From the NCBI RefSeq assembly GCF_003426735.1, contig NZ_QVON01000003.1, positions 434,001-498,000 of the forward strand: DNA of 64,000 nucleotides. Direction: 5' to 3'. The stretch's first letter is position 1; each line of letters opens with the position of its first letter. The notes under the pieces were generated by a model, which saw only the letters and a list, made by a program, of their open reading frames with translations, made no database searches and had not been told where the DNA came from. Shown in pieces: positions 25,813 to 34,845 of the stretch. This DNA comes from Arenibacter sp. P308M17 (lineage in GTDB: Bacteria; Bacteroidota; Bacteroidia; Flavobacteriales; Flavobacteriaceae). The position numbers and the translations under genes were made by a program.

Positions 25813-26772
25813 CTATACTTTTTCTGGGTTAAAGATATGGTCTACCCATTGTTTTCCCCAATTATTTAACTCTTGTTTTGTGTACAATTCCGGAAAAAAT
25901 ACAACTTTCTGAAAACTTGGGGGCAAATATTCCTTCCAATTTGTTCCGCCGGTAGCTTCAATCTGTGCATTATCTTTGGTCAAATAACGATATGCCGATC
26001 CCATATGCATCAGTGGCCAGTTTATGTTTGCATTAACGTCCAAAGCTTTTAACGCTTCTACCAAGGTTTTATTATCCTTACTTTTCCGGGGCAATTGTTG
26101 GTATTTATGATAAATGGTGCTGTTGCTCACTTGATTGGCAATTCGAATCAATCTCGGTGTATAACGGTATTCAAACTGCTTTAAGGTAAGCGTTTTTTCT
26201 CCGGTAACCAGATCGGTAGCCCCTTTTTTCCAATAGATGTGTTCGTACAACTCCTCAATACTGTTATTGGATGAGAAATTATCCCTTTCAGAAAATTGAA
26301 CCAAGTTTTCCATGGGGGTGGCGTAAAGCTCAATCATTCTGTATTGGGCCGACTGAAACCCGCTGGCTGGAAGTAAAGCCATTCTATATTGCATAAACTG
26401 CTCCCTTTGCATGCCTTTTATCATAACGCTGAAAGAAGAGATAAGGACCTGGTAATAACTATTGATGCGATTTGCCTTCTCTATAAAGAAATCCACATCT
26501 TGGGTCTTATCGTCCACAATTTGCTTTTGCTCGTGAAGAATAAGTTTAAAATACAATTCTGTGATCTGGTGATACATTATAAATATCTCCTCGTCCGGAA
26601 AATGGGTCCTAGGTACTTGGATACTGAGTAATGTATCCAGATGTATATAATCCCAATAAGTTAGATATCGCTGATATAAAAGTCCATCCAAATAAGAGCT
26701 TAAGTCTTGTCCAGAATCCTTGTATTTTTCTTCTAGTTTGGAAATCTGGGAATCAATATGCTCTTTATTCAT
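25813..26772 (-). CDS. kynA: Tryptophan 2,3-dioxygenase
   Basis: Heme enzyme of the first step of the kynurenine pathway, 319 residues. Family blocks: YLDGLLYQRYLTYWDYIHLD, EIFIMYHQITELYFKLILHE, PASGFQSAQYRMIE and GGTNWKEYLPPSFQKV. The rest of the kynurenine pathway is absent from the window. It lies 2 bp after the DUF3108 gene and 7 bp before the M23 gene, so co-transcription is nearly certain. Confidence 0.95.
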   Translation of the reverse strand: MNKEHIDSQISKLEEKYKDSGQDLSSYLDGLLYQRYLTYWDYIHLDTLLSIQVPRTHFPDEEIFIMYHQITELYFKLILHEQKQIVDDKTQDVDFFIEKANRINSYYQVLISSFSVMIKGMQREQFMQYRMALLPASGFQSAQYRMIELYATPMENLVQFSERDNFSSNNSIEELYEHIYWKKGATDLVTGEKTLTLKQFEYRYTPRLIRIANQVSNSTIYHKYQQLPRKSKDNKTLVEALKALDVNANINWPLMHMGSAYRYLTKDNAQIEATGGTNWKEYLPPSFQKVVFFPELYTKQELNNWGKQWVDHIFNPEKV

Positions 26773-26773
26773 T

Positions 26774-27601
26774 TTAATCCATTATTATTTTAAATTGGTG
26801 CTTGAGTCCGTTGTATCCGTCCAAATCGGCCTTTATGGACCCAACACTCAATTCTGCCTGTATCCTTATGGGAATTCTATTATTGTCGTTGGATACCCAT
26901 AGGGACAAACTTTCCTGTTCCTTGAAGACCCGTCCGGATTGCACATAAGGTCTAAACTTTAGGCATTCCACCTTTCCATATTTTGTTTTTAAAACTTCCT
27001 TGCCCAAGTATTTAAGCTTAAATTTAAAAACCCCATCATCGTCATATAAGAGGTCTAATTCTAAGGACTCCCCTTCAACCAAATCTTCTACTTTGTAATT
27101 GTTTCGCAGAAAATAAAATGCCGAAACCAAATCCTGAATGCCCTCTTGAATGGTAAAATTAAACTTTTTATCCTTTTTTTTATCGTTTAATACCGCAATA
27201 TCCTTCTGGTAATTAAAATTTACCTCGATATCCTTGGTATATCCACCTTCATCAATTTTTCTTATAAATTTATAGGGCCTACCATCTTTTTTATCAAAAA
27301 AGCTCTCATAGGTATCATCTACCTTAAAAAAAATACTGGCAAAGCCGGTCGTTTTACCATTTCCTACCACATGATAGACGGGAACACCGTCCAAATTGTA
27401 GGATTTTACCTGAAGCGTAGCGTAACTGGCATTTAGGATTCCGTAATGTATTCTAAACTTAAGCCATTCCCCTGTTTTAAATGCAGAGGTACTCTCTGTA
27501 TTTTCAGGCAAATACCCCTCCCCAACATTTTCCGGTTGCTGAACTTGGGAATTGATGGTAAATCCAAATATTAAAACTAGTACAATACAAATTTTCTTCA
27601 T
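26774..27601 (-). CDS. DUF3108 periplasmic protein
   Basis: 275 residues with a signal peptide (IVLVLIFGFTINSQ). The body matches the DUF3108 type: FKTGEWLKFRIHYGILNASY, YHVVGNGKTTGFASIFFKVD, DTYESFFD and LSLWVSNDNNRIPIRIQAEL. The function is not established; a lipid- or outer-membrane-related role is sometimes suggested. It is the first gene of the operon DUF3108-kynA-M23-pgi. Confidence 0.85.
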   Translation of the reverse strand: MKKICIVLVLIFGFTINSQVQQPENVGEGYLPENTESTSAFKTGEWLKFRIHYGILNASYATLQVKSYNLDGVPVYHVVGNGKTTGFASIFFKVDDTYESFFDKKDGRPYKFIRKIDEGGYTKDIEVNFNYQKDIAVLNDKKKDKKFNFTIQEGIQDLVSAFYFLRNNYKVEDLVEGESLELDLLYDDDGVFKFKLKYLGKEVLKTKYGKVECLKFRPYVQSGRVFKEQESLSLWVSNDNNRIPIRIQAELSVGSIKADLDGYNGLKHQFKIIMD

Positions 27602-27771
27602 CTGTTTAAATTCATCCGATTACAGAAGGTACTATCTGTCCAATTTATATATAAGCGATCTTGATTTTGATAGCCAAGGGCGGCCATATGTTGCAAAGGC
27701 CTATGTAACACTTCATTACTCCTGTAAAATTAATAAAAACGATTTTACCTTTCTTTTATTTGATATTACTT

Positions 27772-27786
27772 GAACAAAATTTGTTC
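27772..27786. promoter_or_regulatory. 15-bp inverted repeat upstream of the DUF3108 operon
   Basis: GAACAAA-A-TTTGTTC, perfect 7-bp arms, between the small-RNA terminator and the DUF3108 start. It could be an operator; the protein is unknown and chance in AT-rich DNA is possible. Confidence 0.3.
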
Positions 27787-27801
27787 CAAAAATTGGCACA
27801 T

Positions 27802-27904
27802 AAAAAAAAGCCCAGTCGCAAAACTGGGCTTTTCCTAAATAACCAACCAAACTTTAAATTATGAAAAACCAATACTTAAAGTTGTAAGGGAACCACCCCT
27901 TACG
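27802..27904 (-). ncRNA. Small-RNA candidate, copy 1
   Basis: On the minus strand a perfect TAnnTTTG -7 element (TAAATTTG, 27916-27909) is followed after a few bases by a 7-bp hairpin (27903-27897 with 27890-27884). Next come an 8-bp stem (27883-27876 with 27857-27850), the linker TTTGGTTGGTTATTTAG (27851-27835) and a terminator hairpin (27832-27807, stem AAAGCCCAGT) ending in eight T. The total is about 100 nt. The same 17-nt linker followed by a terminator occurs at 57951-58045. No long open reading frame covers it. It lies in the 424-bp gap between hppD and the DUF3108 operon. Confidence 0.6.
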
Positions 27905-28025
27905 AGTACAAATTTAATACAAGATTGCCTTTAAAAATAAGATTTAACTTACTTTAACGATTCTGTTAACACTATTTAATAATTGGATGCCTAAAATTGG
28001 CAAAAAGTTAAGAAAAGGACTCCTT

Positions 28026-29168
28026 TTATAAGGTTCCTCGGGACTCTTGTTCCCTTTCTATCGCTTCAAACAATGCCTTAAAATTTCCCTTCCCAAAAGA
28101 TTTTGCACCTTTTCTCTGGATTATTTCAATGAACATGGTTGGCCTGTCCAAAATAGGCTTGGTAAAGATTTGGAGCAAATACCCCTCATCATCCCGATCT
28201 ATAAGTATCCCAAGCTCGCCTAAAGCCGCCAGGTCCTCATCTATGGCCCCGACCCTATCCAAAATACCCGTATAATAGCTGGAGGGTACGTTCAGAAACT
28301 CAACACCCCTATTTTTAAGAGCGCCCACCGTTTCAATAATGTTGTCGGTGGCCAATGCCATATGCTGTACCCCTGCACCCTTATAAAATTCTATATACTC
28401 TTCTATTTGGGATTTCCTTTTTCCGTCCGCCGGCTCATTTATAGGGAATTTAATTCTCCCGTTCCCATTACTCATTACCTTGCTCATTAGAGCTGTATAC
28501 TCGGTAGAAATATCTTTGTCATCAAAGGAGACCAATTGGGCAAACCCCATTACTTTGGCGTAGAACTGGCACCATTTGTTCATTTCGTTCCAACCCACAT
28601 TGCCTACAATATGGTCTATGTGGTTGAGGCCAACATGGGATGGCTTATAAAAAGGATTCCATGGCCTAAACCCCGGCATAAATGCCCCCCTATAGTTCTT
28701 GCGTTCCACAAAAACATGCACGGTTTCCCCATAGGTATGGATTCCGGATGTAACCACCTCCCCATCCTTATCCTTTTTGGATCTGGGCTCAAAGTAACTT
28801 TCGGCCCCACGTTTCATGGTTTCCACATAACTCTCCCTAGCATCATTTACCCACAGGGCAATTACCTTTACCCCATCACCATGCGCATCTATATGCCTAT
28901 TGATATCCCCTCCGGATTTTAAGGGGGAAGTCAAAACAATTCTAATCTTGTCCTGTTGTAGCACATAGGAAACCCTATCCTTTAATCCCGTTTCCAATCC
29001 CGAGTAGGCCAAGGGTTGAAAACCCCATGCAGCCATGTAGTAATATGCGGCTTGTTTTGCATTGCCCACGTACAGTTCTATATAATCGGTGCCAAGCAGT
29101 GGCAGAAAATCCTGGGCTTCCAGATTTTCATTTGTTAATTTCACAGAGGTTTTATCAGTAGTTGCCAT
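28026..29168 (-). CDS. hppD: 4-hydroxyphenylpyruvate dioxygenase
   Basis: Non-heme Fe(II) enzyme of tyrosine degradation, converting 4-hydroxyphenylpyruvate to homogentisate. It has 380 residues. The two vicinal-oxygen-chelate domains are seen; iron-ligand regions lie in VGLNHIDHIVGNV, GVQHMALATDNI and PTMFIEIIQRKG, all complete. The C-terminal ending KGNFKALFEAIEREQESRG is typical. Homogentisate dioxygenase, often adjacent in Flavobacteria, is absent here; a 479-bp gap lies upstream. Confidence 0.97.
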   Translation of the reverse strand: MATTDKTSVKLTNENLEAQDFLPLLGTDYIELYVGNAKQAAYYYMAAWGFQPLAYSGLETGLKDRVSYVLQQDKIRIVLTSPLKSGGDINRHIDAHGDGVKVIALWVNDARESYVETMKRGAESYFEPRSKKDKDGEVVTSGIHTYGETVHVFVERKNYRGAFMPGFRPWNPFYKPSHVGLNHIDHIVGNVGWNEMNKWCQFYAKVMGFAQLVSFDDKDISTEYTALMSKVMSNGNGRIKFPINEPADGKRKSQIEEYIEFYKGAGVQHMALATDNIIETVGALKNRGVEFLNVPSSYYTGILDRVGAIDEDLAALGELGILIDRDDEGYLLQIFTKPILDRPTMFIEIIQRKGAKSFGKGNFKALFEAIEREQESRGTL

Positions 29169-29647
29169 AGTAATTAGTAATGGATTTTGAATTGATTTTA
29201 TGCTTATTTAGCCAAGTCCTTAGCTTATGAACTCATTTAAACTTTTTTAAATTGGACATAAAATAGCAGATTCCTGCCCGTTCCGGATCGGGCGGGTTCG
29301 CTTCAATCAGAAAAGTTTAAATAAGTTCAGTATTTAAAGGAAGGTTATCCAGAAAAGTTGAAAACTAAACTTGGACAACTTACACATTGCGTTAAATTAC
29401 CACATAGCCCTAAGATGGGCCGTAATATCAATTCTAAATTGTAGCATAATCAAAATCCTAGTTAACAAATATCGGAATAAATGTTGGCTTAAAATGTTAA
29501 GAAATGTCCTTATAATTTCAAAAAATGCGGCCAAAGGCCCTATGAAGTTTTCCTTCCGTAGCCCTGCTATGCAACTCAAAAAAGCCTTCAAATAGGTCAA
29601 AAAACACCTAATTTTCGCTAGAAAGCAAAAAGTCTAAATCACTTCAT
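29169..29647. other. 479-bp intergenic region between hppD and the patatin gene
   Basis: Contains the inverted-repeat element at 29228-29329. From 29330 to 29647 there are short frames on both strands (74 and 67 codons, overlapping each other) with no family features; I regard them as chance. Nothing else was recognised. Confidence 0.6.
29228..29329. repeat. About 102-bp element with 19-bp terminal inverted repeats and a GC-rich core hairpin
   Basis: Left arm 29228-29246 (TGAACTCATTTAAACTTTT) and right arm 29311-29329 (AAAAGTTTAAATAAGTTCA) are inverted repeats with a single mismatch. The centre carries CCCG-TT-CCG-GAT-CGG-G-CGGG (29277-29296), a hairpin also found at 59171-59190. The whole is MITE-like in layout; no target-site duplication is evident. 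Confidence 0.65.
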
Positions 29648-31903
29648 TTAAAACCAATAACCAACACTAAAAAAGAAGTGGTTTTCCTTAATTTCGGGAG
29701 AATAGGAATAAATCACTTGAATTGGCCCAATAAACGATTCAAAACCATAACCCAGTGCATAACCCGTATATTGGGGAGGCTTGAACCAATCTGCCGTTCT
29801 AAAAAGGTCATCGCCAATATTGGCAACATTTGCCGCCAACAATATGTGGTTCTTGGGAGCAAACTCAAAATCTAATCGGCCATAGGCCTTTACATAACTA
29901 TTCCCCACCAGACTTAAAAAATCGTAGCCATAAAAAGGTGCAAAATTATTTATTAAGTGGGTCCCAAACCCTCCCAACACAAAATCGAGGGAGGTGATAG
30001 GGGATATGCCCCATTTAAAACCCCCTTCCGATTCCAGATTAAGATAGAGGTTCTTAGCTATGGAAAATGCCCCGCCCAACTTGGCCTTGCCAATTGAAAA
30101 TTCCTTGAAATTATTGTTAAAATCGGATGATAGGATATAAAAATGAAAATCCCCGTCAAAATATACCCCTTTGGTCGGGAAAAAAATATCATCATAGGTG
30201 TCAAAAGTGAGCTGCCCATAGGTACTATAATAATTACTATTTTCAAAATAAGTTCTCTTGTTTGGGGGAGTAGGCGTACTAATGGTGTCCAACTGCCCTA
30301 AAGTTCTGGTGCTCAGTTTCAGTAATTTGTGTTCCACACCAATGGTAAAGGCAAATTCTTCCTCTATTACTGTCTGTAAATATACCTGATTGGTCAGGTC
30401 TGAGGCGCTTAGGTTTATTTTTCTAATGTTGGAGTTATTATCAACATCAAAATTGGATTTTATCAGATCAAAATTCACTTCCTTATTAAAATCATCGAAC
30501 CTGGAATTTATTCCAAAACTCCAATAAAAGCCCTTGTCCACATAATATTCCATATTATATCTTAGATTGTCTCCAATGATAAAATCTACCGAGGCTACAT
30601 CATCGTCCATCAACACATTTTTCCTGGTGAGGTTTACTATACCCGCACTTTTGTAGAGATCATCAAAGTGGACCCCTAGGCGAATGAACATTTTATCTGG
30701 GTTTTCCCTTACATTCAAAAGCAGCTCCACACCTTCCCCATTATTGAGCAATTCGTACTTAATGGACCTGAAATTTCCGGTAGCGGATAAATTGTTGATT
30801 CCCTGCTGCAATTCTTTAAAGGTAATCCTATCATCTACGTTTAATCTTAACTTACCCTTGATATAGGCCCTGGAGTAATTATAATTTCCTTTTATCGTCA
30901 AGGCACTGACCAATAGGGTATCCTTTACCCCAGCAGCTATAATCTTGGACCTCTTACTATTGGGGTCCTTGGAAATTTTCAACAATTCCACCATATGCAA
31001 TCTGGCTGCTTCCTCACCCTTACTAATGATTGCCTTTCCCATATCAAAATCGATTACCGAATAATCCCTGATATCCGGGGTGATATAAATATCGGTCTGG
31101 ACCGATTTCTTTTGCATTTCCCTGACCGTTCTGTAGTTGTTTATCTGAAGTAGTATTTCCGTTGCGCTCAACAGCGATTCCCTATCCGACAGCCCATGTT
31201 GTACATCCACCCCTATTACCACATCGGCACCCATCTTCTTCAATTCGCCCACAGGATAATTATTTACCACCCCCCCATCTATCAATATCCTTCCATTGAT
31301 CTCCACTGGCCTAAAAAGTGAGGGAAACGTACCACTGGCCAAAATTGCCTCCGGCAAATACCCTTTATCCAACAGTACCTGATCTCCGGTTTCCACATCG
31401 GTCGCAATACATAAAAATGGGATAGGAAGTTTACTAAAATCATCAACATCCTTAACATGGTACAACAACCTAACAAACTCGTTGTAAATACTTTGCCCTC
31501 CCGATATTGCTTGGGGAATGGATATTTTAAACTTGTTGAACGGAAGTGTCAGGGCATATCTTTCCGAATCTTCCTTCTCATAAAATGTCTTGGCACTTCT
31601 GGGCACATTGTCCTGGATCAATGATTCGAAATCCGTATTTTTAAAAATAGAATCCAATTCATTTGCAGAGTAACCGGAAGCGTAGAGCGCCCCTACAATG
31701 GCACCCATACTGGTCCCTGTTATATAGTCTATTTTAACCCCGGCCTCTTCAATTACCTTTAGGGCACCAATATGTGCCAAACCTTTGGCACCGCCCCCAC
31801 TCAGGACCAGACCTACCTTTACATCCTTACTCTCCAAATTTTCCTGGGATAGGATAAGGTGTGGAAAAATCAACATGCAATATATAAGAAGCGACTTTAA
31901 CAT
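29648..31903 (-). CDS. Patatin-like phospholipase with C-terminal outer-membrane barrel
   Basis: 751 residues with a signal peptide (about 1-20). The patatin domain has the oxyanion motif GGGAKG (36-41), the nucleophile S65 in GTSMG, and the catalytic Asp in IDGGVVNNYP (about 210). A POTRA-like segment (about 330-400, LTIKGNYNYSRAYIKGKLRL) and an Omp85-type 16-strand barrel follow, ending in FFFSVGYWF. This matches PlpD-like type V secretion or lipolytic surface enzymes. It lies 17 bp after uvrC on the same strand. Confidence 0.92.
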   Translation of the reverse strand: MLKSLLIYCMLIFPHLILSQENLESKDVKVGLVLSGGGAKGLAHIGALKVIEEAGVKIDYITGTSMGAIVGALYASGYSANELDSIFKNTDFESLIQDNVPRSAKTFYEKEDSERYALTLPFNKFKISIPQAISGGQSIYNEFVRLLYHVKDVDDFSKLPIPFLCIATDVETGDQVLLDKGYLPEAILASGTFPSLFRPVEINGRILIDGGVVNNYPVGELKKMGADVVIGVDVQHGLSDRESLLSATEILLQINNYRTVREMQKKSVQTDIYITPDIRDYSVIDFDMGKAIISKGEEAARLHMVELLKISKDPNSKRSKIIAAGVKDTLLVSALTIKGNYNYSRAYIKGKLRLNVDDRITFKELQQGINNLSATGNFRSIKYELLNNGEGVELLLNVRENPDKMFIRLGVHFDDLYKSAGIVNLTRKNVLMDDDVASVDFIIGDNLRYNMEYYVDKGFYWSFGINSRFDDFNKEVNFDLIKSNFDVDNNSNIRKINLSASDLTNQVYLQTVIEEEFAFTIGVEHKLLKLSTRTLGQLDTISTPTPPNKRTYFENSNYYSTYGQLTFDTYDDIFFPTKGVYFDGDFHFYILSSDFNNNFKEFSIGKAKLGGAFSIAKNLYLNLESEGGFKWGISPITSLDFVLGGFGTHLINNFAPFYGYDFLSLVGNSYVKAYGRLDFEFAPKNHILLAANVANIGDDLFRTADWFKPPQYTGYALGYGFESFIGPIQVIYSYSPEIKENHFFFSVGYWF

Positions 31904-31920
31904 AAAGTTAATACAGCGGT

Positions 31921-33708
31921 TTAATGAAAGGATTCATAAATTTTCTTGGCTTTGGACATTCCAATAGTCTGGGCCAAATTCTCTAAACTGGCCTCCTTTA
32001 TTCTTTTTACGGATTTATAACTTTTCAACAACTCTTCCACAGTTTTATTCCCTATTCCTTCAATACTTTCCAATTCCGAATTAATAGCGGCCTTACTTCT
32101 CTTATTTCTGTGAAAGGTAATCCCAAATCTATGGGCTTCGTTTCGCAATTGTTGGATTATTTTCAAGGACTCCGACTTCTTATCCAAATATAAAGGAATA
32201 GGATCTTCCGGGAAGTAAATTTCCTCTAATCTTTTGGCGATACCAATAATGGCTATTTTTCTTCTTAAACCAAGGGCGTCCAAACTTTTTAGGGCGGATG
32301 ACAGCTGGCCCTTGCCTCCATCGATTACAATAAGTTGGGGCAATGACCGCCCTTCTTCAAGAAGTCGCCTGTACCTTCTATAAACAACTTCCTCCATGGA
32401 GGCAAAGTCGTCCGGACCCTCAACCGTCTTAATATTGTAATTACGGTACTCTTTTTTTGAAGGTTTGCCATCCTTAAATACCACACATGCCGCCACAGGG
32501 TGGTTACCTTGAATGTTAGAATTATCAAAACACTCAATATGCCTAGGTTCCATGGAAAGTCGCAGATCCTTTTTCATTTGCCCCATTATCCTATTGGTAT
32601 GTCTGTCCGGGTCAATTATCTTTATTTGTTTAAACCTATCCTGCCTAAAGAATTTGGCGTTGCGTTCCGATAGCTCCAATATCTTTTTTTTATCTCCCAG
32701 TTTGGGTACTACCACCTTTAGGTGGGATTCCAGTGCCACCTCAAATGGAACATAGATCTCGGTTGACTGGGAATTGAAGCGCAATCTAATTTCAATTATT
32801 GCCAATTGGAGCAGATCTTCATCCGTTTCATCCAATTTCTTCTTGATTTCCATGGTATGGGAACGTATAATGGAACCATGGGACAATTGTAGAAAATTAA
32901 CATAGGCGAAGACCTCATCTGAAATTATGGTAAACACATCCACATTATTGATCTTAGGATTTACAATAGTGGTCTTAACTTGATAGTTTTCCAAAACCGC
33001 TATCTTATCCTTTATAAGCTGTGCTTCTTCAAATTTCATCTCACCGGCCAACAACTTCATGCGACTTCTAAAATAATGCAGGGAGGATTTGAAATTCCCT
33101 TTTATAATTTCCCGGATCTCCTGTATTTGACGATTATATTCCTCCTCTATTTGATACCCTTCACATGGACCCTTGCAATTTCCCAAATGGTACTCCAGAC
33201 AAACCTTGTATTTCCCGGCCGATACTTTATCTTGTGCAAGATCATAATTACAGGTACGCAAAGGGTAGACGCTTTTGATAAGATCCAACAGGGTATGAAT
33301 GGTTTTCATGCTTGTATACGGTCCAAAATACTCCGATCCATCCTTGATAAATTTCCTGGTAGGAAAGATTCTGGGAAATTTTTCATTTTTTATGCAAATC
33401 CACGGAAATGTCTTATCGTCCTTAAGCAAAACATTGTACCTGGGACGGTATTTCTTAATTAGATTATTCTCCAACAAAAGCGCATCGGATTCGGTAGGCA
33501 CTACGATATGCTTGATAGACTTTATTTTCTTGACCAGCACACGGGTTTTTCCCTGCCCGTGCGTTTTATTAAAATAGGAGCTAACCCTTTTTTTAAGGTT
33601 TTTGGCCTTGCCAACATATAAAATCCTGTCCTCTACATCATAAAATTGATATACCCCGGGATTGTTAGGAAGTGAACTTAACTGTACTTCTATGGGTATA
33701 TGGGACAT
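31921..33708 (-). CDS. uvrC: Excinuclease ABC subunit C
   Basis: Nucleotide-excision repair nuclease making the 3' and 5' incisions with UvrB. It has 595 residues. The GIY-YIG domain (NNPGVYQFYDVEDRILYVGK) starts at residue 16. The UVR motif is about residues 200-235, the RNase H-like domain contains ECFDNSNIQGNHPVAACVVF and QLIVIDGGKGQLSSA, and a C-terminal helix-hairpin-helix (ESIEGIGNKTVEELLKSYKS) ends it. It is complete and of normal length. Confidence 0.98.
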   Translation of the reverse strand: MSHIPIEVQLSSLPNNPGVYQFYDVEDRILYVGKAKNLKKRVSSYFNKTHGQGKTRVLVKKIKSIKHIVVPTESDALLLENNLIKKYRPRYNVLLKDDKTFPWICIKNEKFPRIFPTRKFIKDGSEYFGPYTSMKTIHTLLDLIKSVYPLRTCNYDLAQDKVSAGKYKVCLEYHLGNCKGPCEGYQIEEEYNRQIQEIREIIKGNFKSSLHYFRSRMKLLAGEMKFEEAQLIKDKIAVLENYQVKTTIVNPKINNVDVFTIISDEVFAYVNFLQLSHGSIIRSHTMEIKKKLDETDEDLLQLAIIEIRLRFNSQSTEIYVPFEVALESHLKVVVPKLGDKKKILELSERNAKFFRQDRFKQIKIIDPDRHTNRIMGQMKKDLRLSMEPRHIECFDNSNIQGNHPVAACVVFKDGKPSKKEYRNYNIKTVEGPDDFASMEEVVYRRYRRLLEEGRSLPQLIVIDGGKGQLSSALKSLDALGLRRKIAIIGIAKRLEEIYFPEDPIPLYLDKKSESLKIIQQLRNEAHRFGITFHRNKRSKAAINSELESIEGIGNKTVEELLKSYKSVKRIKEASLENLAQTIGMSKAKKIYESFH

Positions 33709-34284
33709 CTATTCAGATATTTTTTCTTTACTAAGGAAAATTAATATGTTTTTGGCAAAGGACACAAAGATTATTGTTTTTTAACTAGGAAGTTGGGATC
33801 CCTTCCATTAAATTTTGAAACCTGTCATTTTACAAAAATGCTCCATTACTACAGATAAAACACTTTTACTACCTGTTAAAATTTAACATTCAATCCAATA
33901 ATATTCGCTAAGTCGAAAAAAATGTCGATTAAATACATAGTCTTATTAAATTATAGTTATCCTTCAGGATTTTATAATTTATTGATAAGCAGTATATTAC
34001 AAAAATATGATAGTAAAATTCCATTAACAAATAATTCAATTTCCTAAATATTTGTTAAATATGATGTATTTCGTCGATAAAACGATACGCTTTATGGAGC
34101 ATTTCATATATTTTTAATTATATTTAGAAAATTAAAATTATTTAACGCATGGACAACTATATAATAACCTTGGGCACCTACTTAATTCTTATGCTTTTTT
34201 TCAAAATTTATTATGCCGTGGTCTCCAAGGAATAGTGTTCTGAATTAAACCCTGCCCCAAAAGCCCCGAGTTTAACAAACCCCT
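33709..34284. other. 576-bp AT-rich region between uvrC and the folate gene
   Basis: Contains a 15-bp inverted repeat TGTTAAA-A-TTTAACA at 33874-33888 and a possible tiny membrane-peptide gene at 34149-34235. No tRNA, terminator or known riboswitch was recognised. The composition is markedly AT-rich. Confidence 0.5.
34149..34235 (+). CDS. Possible 28-residue single-helix membrane peptide
   Basis: ATG GAC AAC TAT starts a 28-codon frame. The sequence is almost wholly a transmembrane helix (YIITLGTYLILMLFFKIYYA) followed by a short tail ending SKE. Codon use and the hydrophobic pattern fit a small membrane peptide, but there is no homolog I recognise and no clear promoter. It lies 49 bp upstream of the 5-formyl-THF cyclo-ligase gene, same strand. 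Confidence 0.3.
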   Translation: MDNYIITLGTYLILMLFFKIYYAVVSKE

Positions 34285-34845
34285 ATGTTGAAAAAAGATT
34301 TGCGTTTAATCTACACCGAACGCCGAGAAAATCTTCCTTCACGAACAATATCAGATTCAAGCTTGTCCATAGCCAATCGGCTGCTTCAACTACCTATTTG
34401 GAATTATTCCTATTATCATTTGTTCCTTTCCATTACGGAAAAAAAGGAAATCGATACCAGTTACATCATGTCCATTTTACAGGGTAAGGACAAAAATATC
34501 CTTCTTCCGAAAATGGTGGATAACCAAAATCTCGTGAATTATTTACTTACCGATAGTACGCGCATAAAAAAAAATCGCTGGAACATCCCTGAACCAACAG
34601 ATGGAATAGAAGTGCCACCTGAAAAAATTGATGTTGTCTTCATGCCTTTAATGGCTTTTGACAAAAAAGGCCACAGAGTGGGTTACGGTAAAGGATTTTA
34701 TGATGTACTTCTAAGCAAATGCAGACCCGATGTTGTTAAGGTGGGACTTTCCCTGTTTACGGCAGAAGAAAAGATTGAGGATATAGGTACGCACGATGTA
34801 CCCTTGAACTTTTGCGTTACTCCTGATCGGATTTATAACTTTTAA
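34285..34845 (+). CDS. 5-formyltetrahydrofolate cyclo-ligase
   Basis: 186 residues. The enzyme converts 5-formyl-THF to 5,10-methenyl-THF with ATP. Family signature VGYGKGFYDVLLSKC is at about residues 135-149, preceded by VFMPLMAFDKKGHR. The N-terminal basic segment (KDLRLIYTERRENL) binds ATP phosphate. The 3' end overlaps the convergent lspA gene by 29 bp. Confidence 0.95.
   Translation: MLKKDLRLIYTERRENLPSRTISDSSLSIANRLLQLPIWNYSYYHLFLSITEKKEIDTSYIMSILQGKDKNILLPKMVDNQNLVNYLLTDSTRIKKNRWNIPEPTDGIEVPPEKIDVVFMPLMAFDKKGHRVGYGKGFYDVLLSKCRPDVVKVGLSLFTAEEKIEDIGTHDVPLNFCVTPDRIYNF

Larger units (their letters stand above)
27602..28025. other. 424-bp gap between hppD and the DUF3108 operon
   Basis: Contains the small-RNA candidate at 27802-27904 with its -7 element at 27909-27916, and the inverted repeat at 27772-27786. 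On the plus strand there is an eight-codon frame (ATG at 27861) inside the RNA region, with no support. The rest is AT-rich without recognised features. Confidence 0.6.

Noticed and set aside
27861..27887. Eight-codon plus-strand leader peptide (MKNQYLKL)
   Set aside because: The poly-T side of the adjoining hairpin is on the minus strand, and no downstream plus-strand gene exists for it to regulate; the second RNA copy lacks the frame.
29371..29600. Two overlapping 67-74-codon frames on opposite strands
   Set aside because: Neither resembles a protein family, and they exclude each other; chance in AT-rich DNA.
32980..33462. 160-codon plus-strand frame opposite uvrC
   Set aside because: Opposite a complete, conserved uvrC; hydrophobic noise without start context or family.
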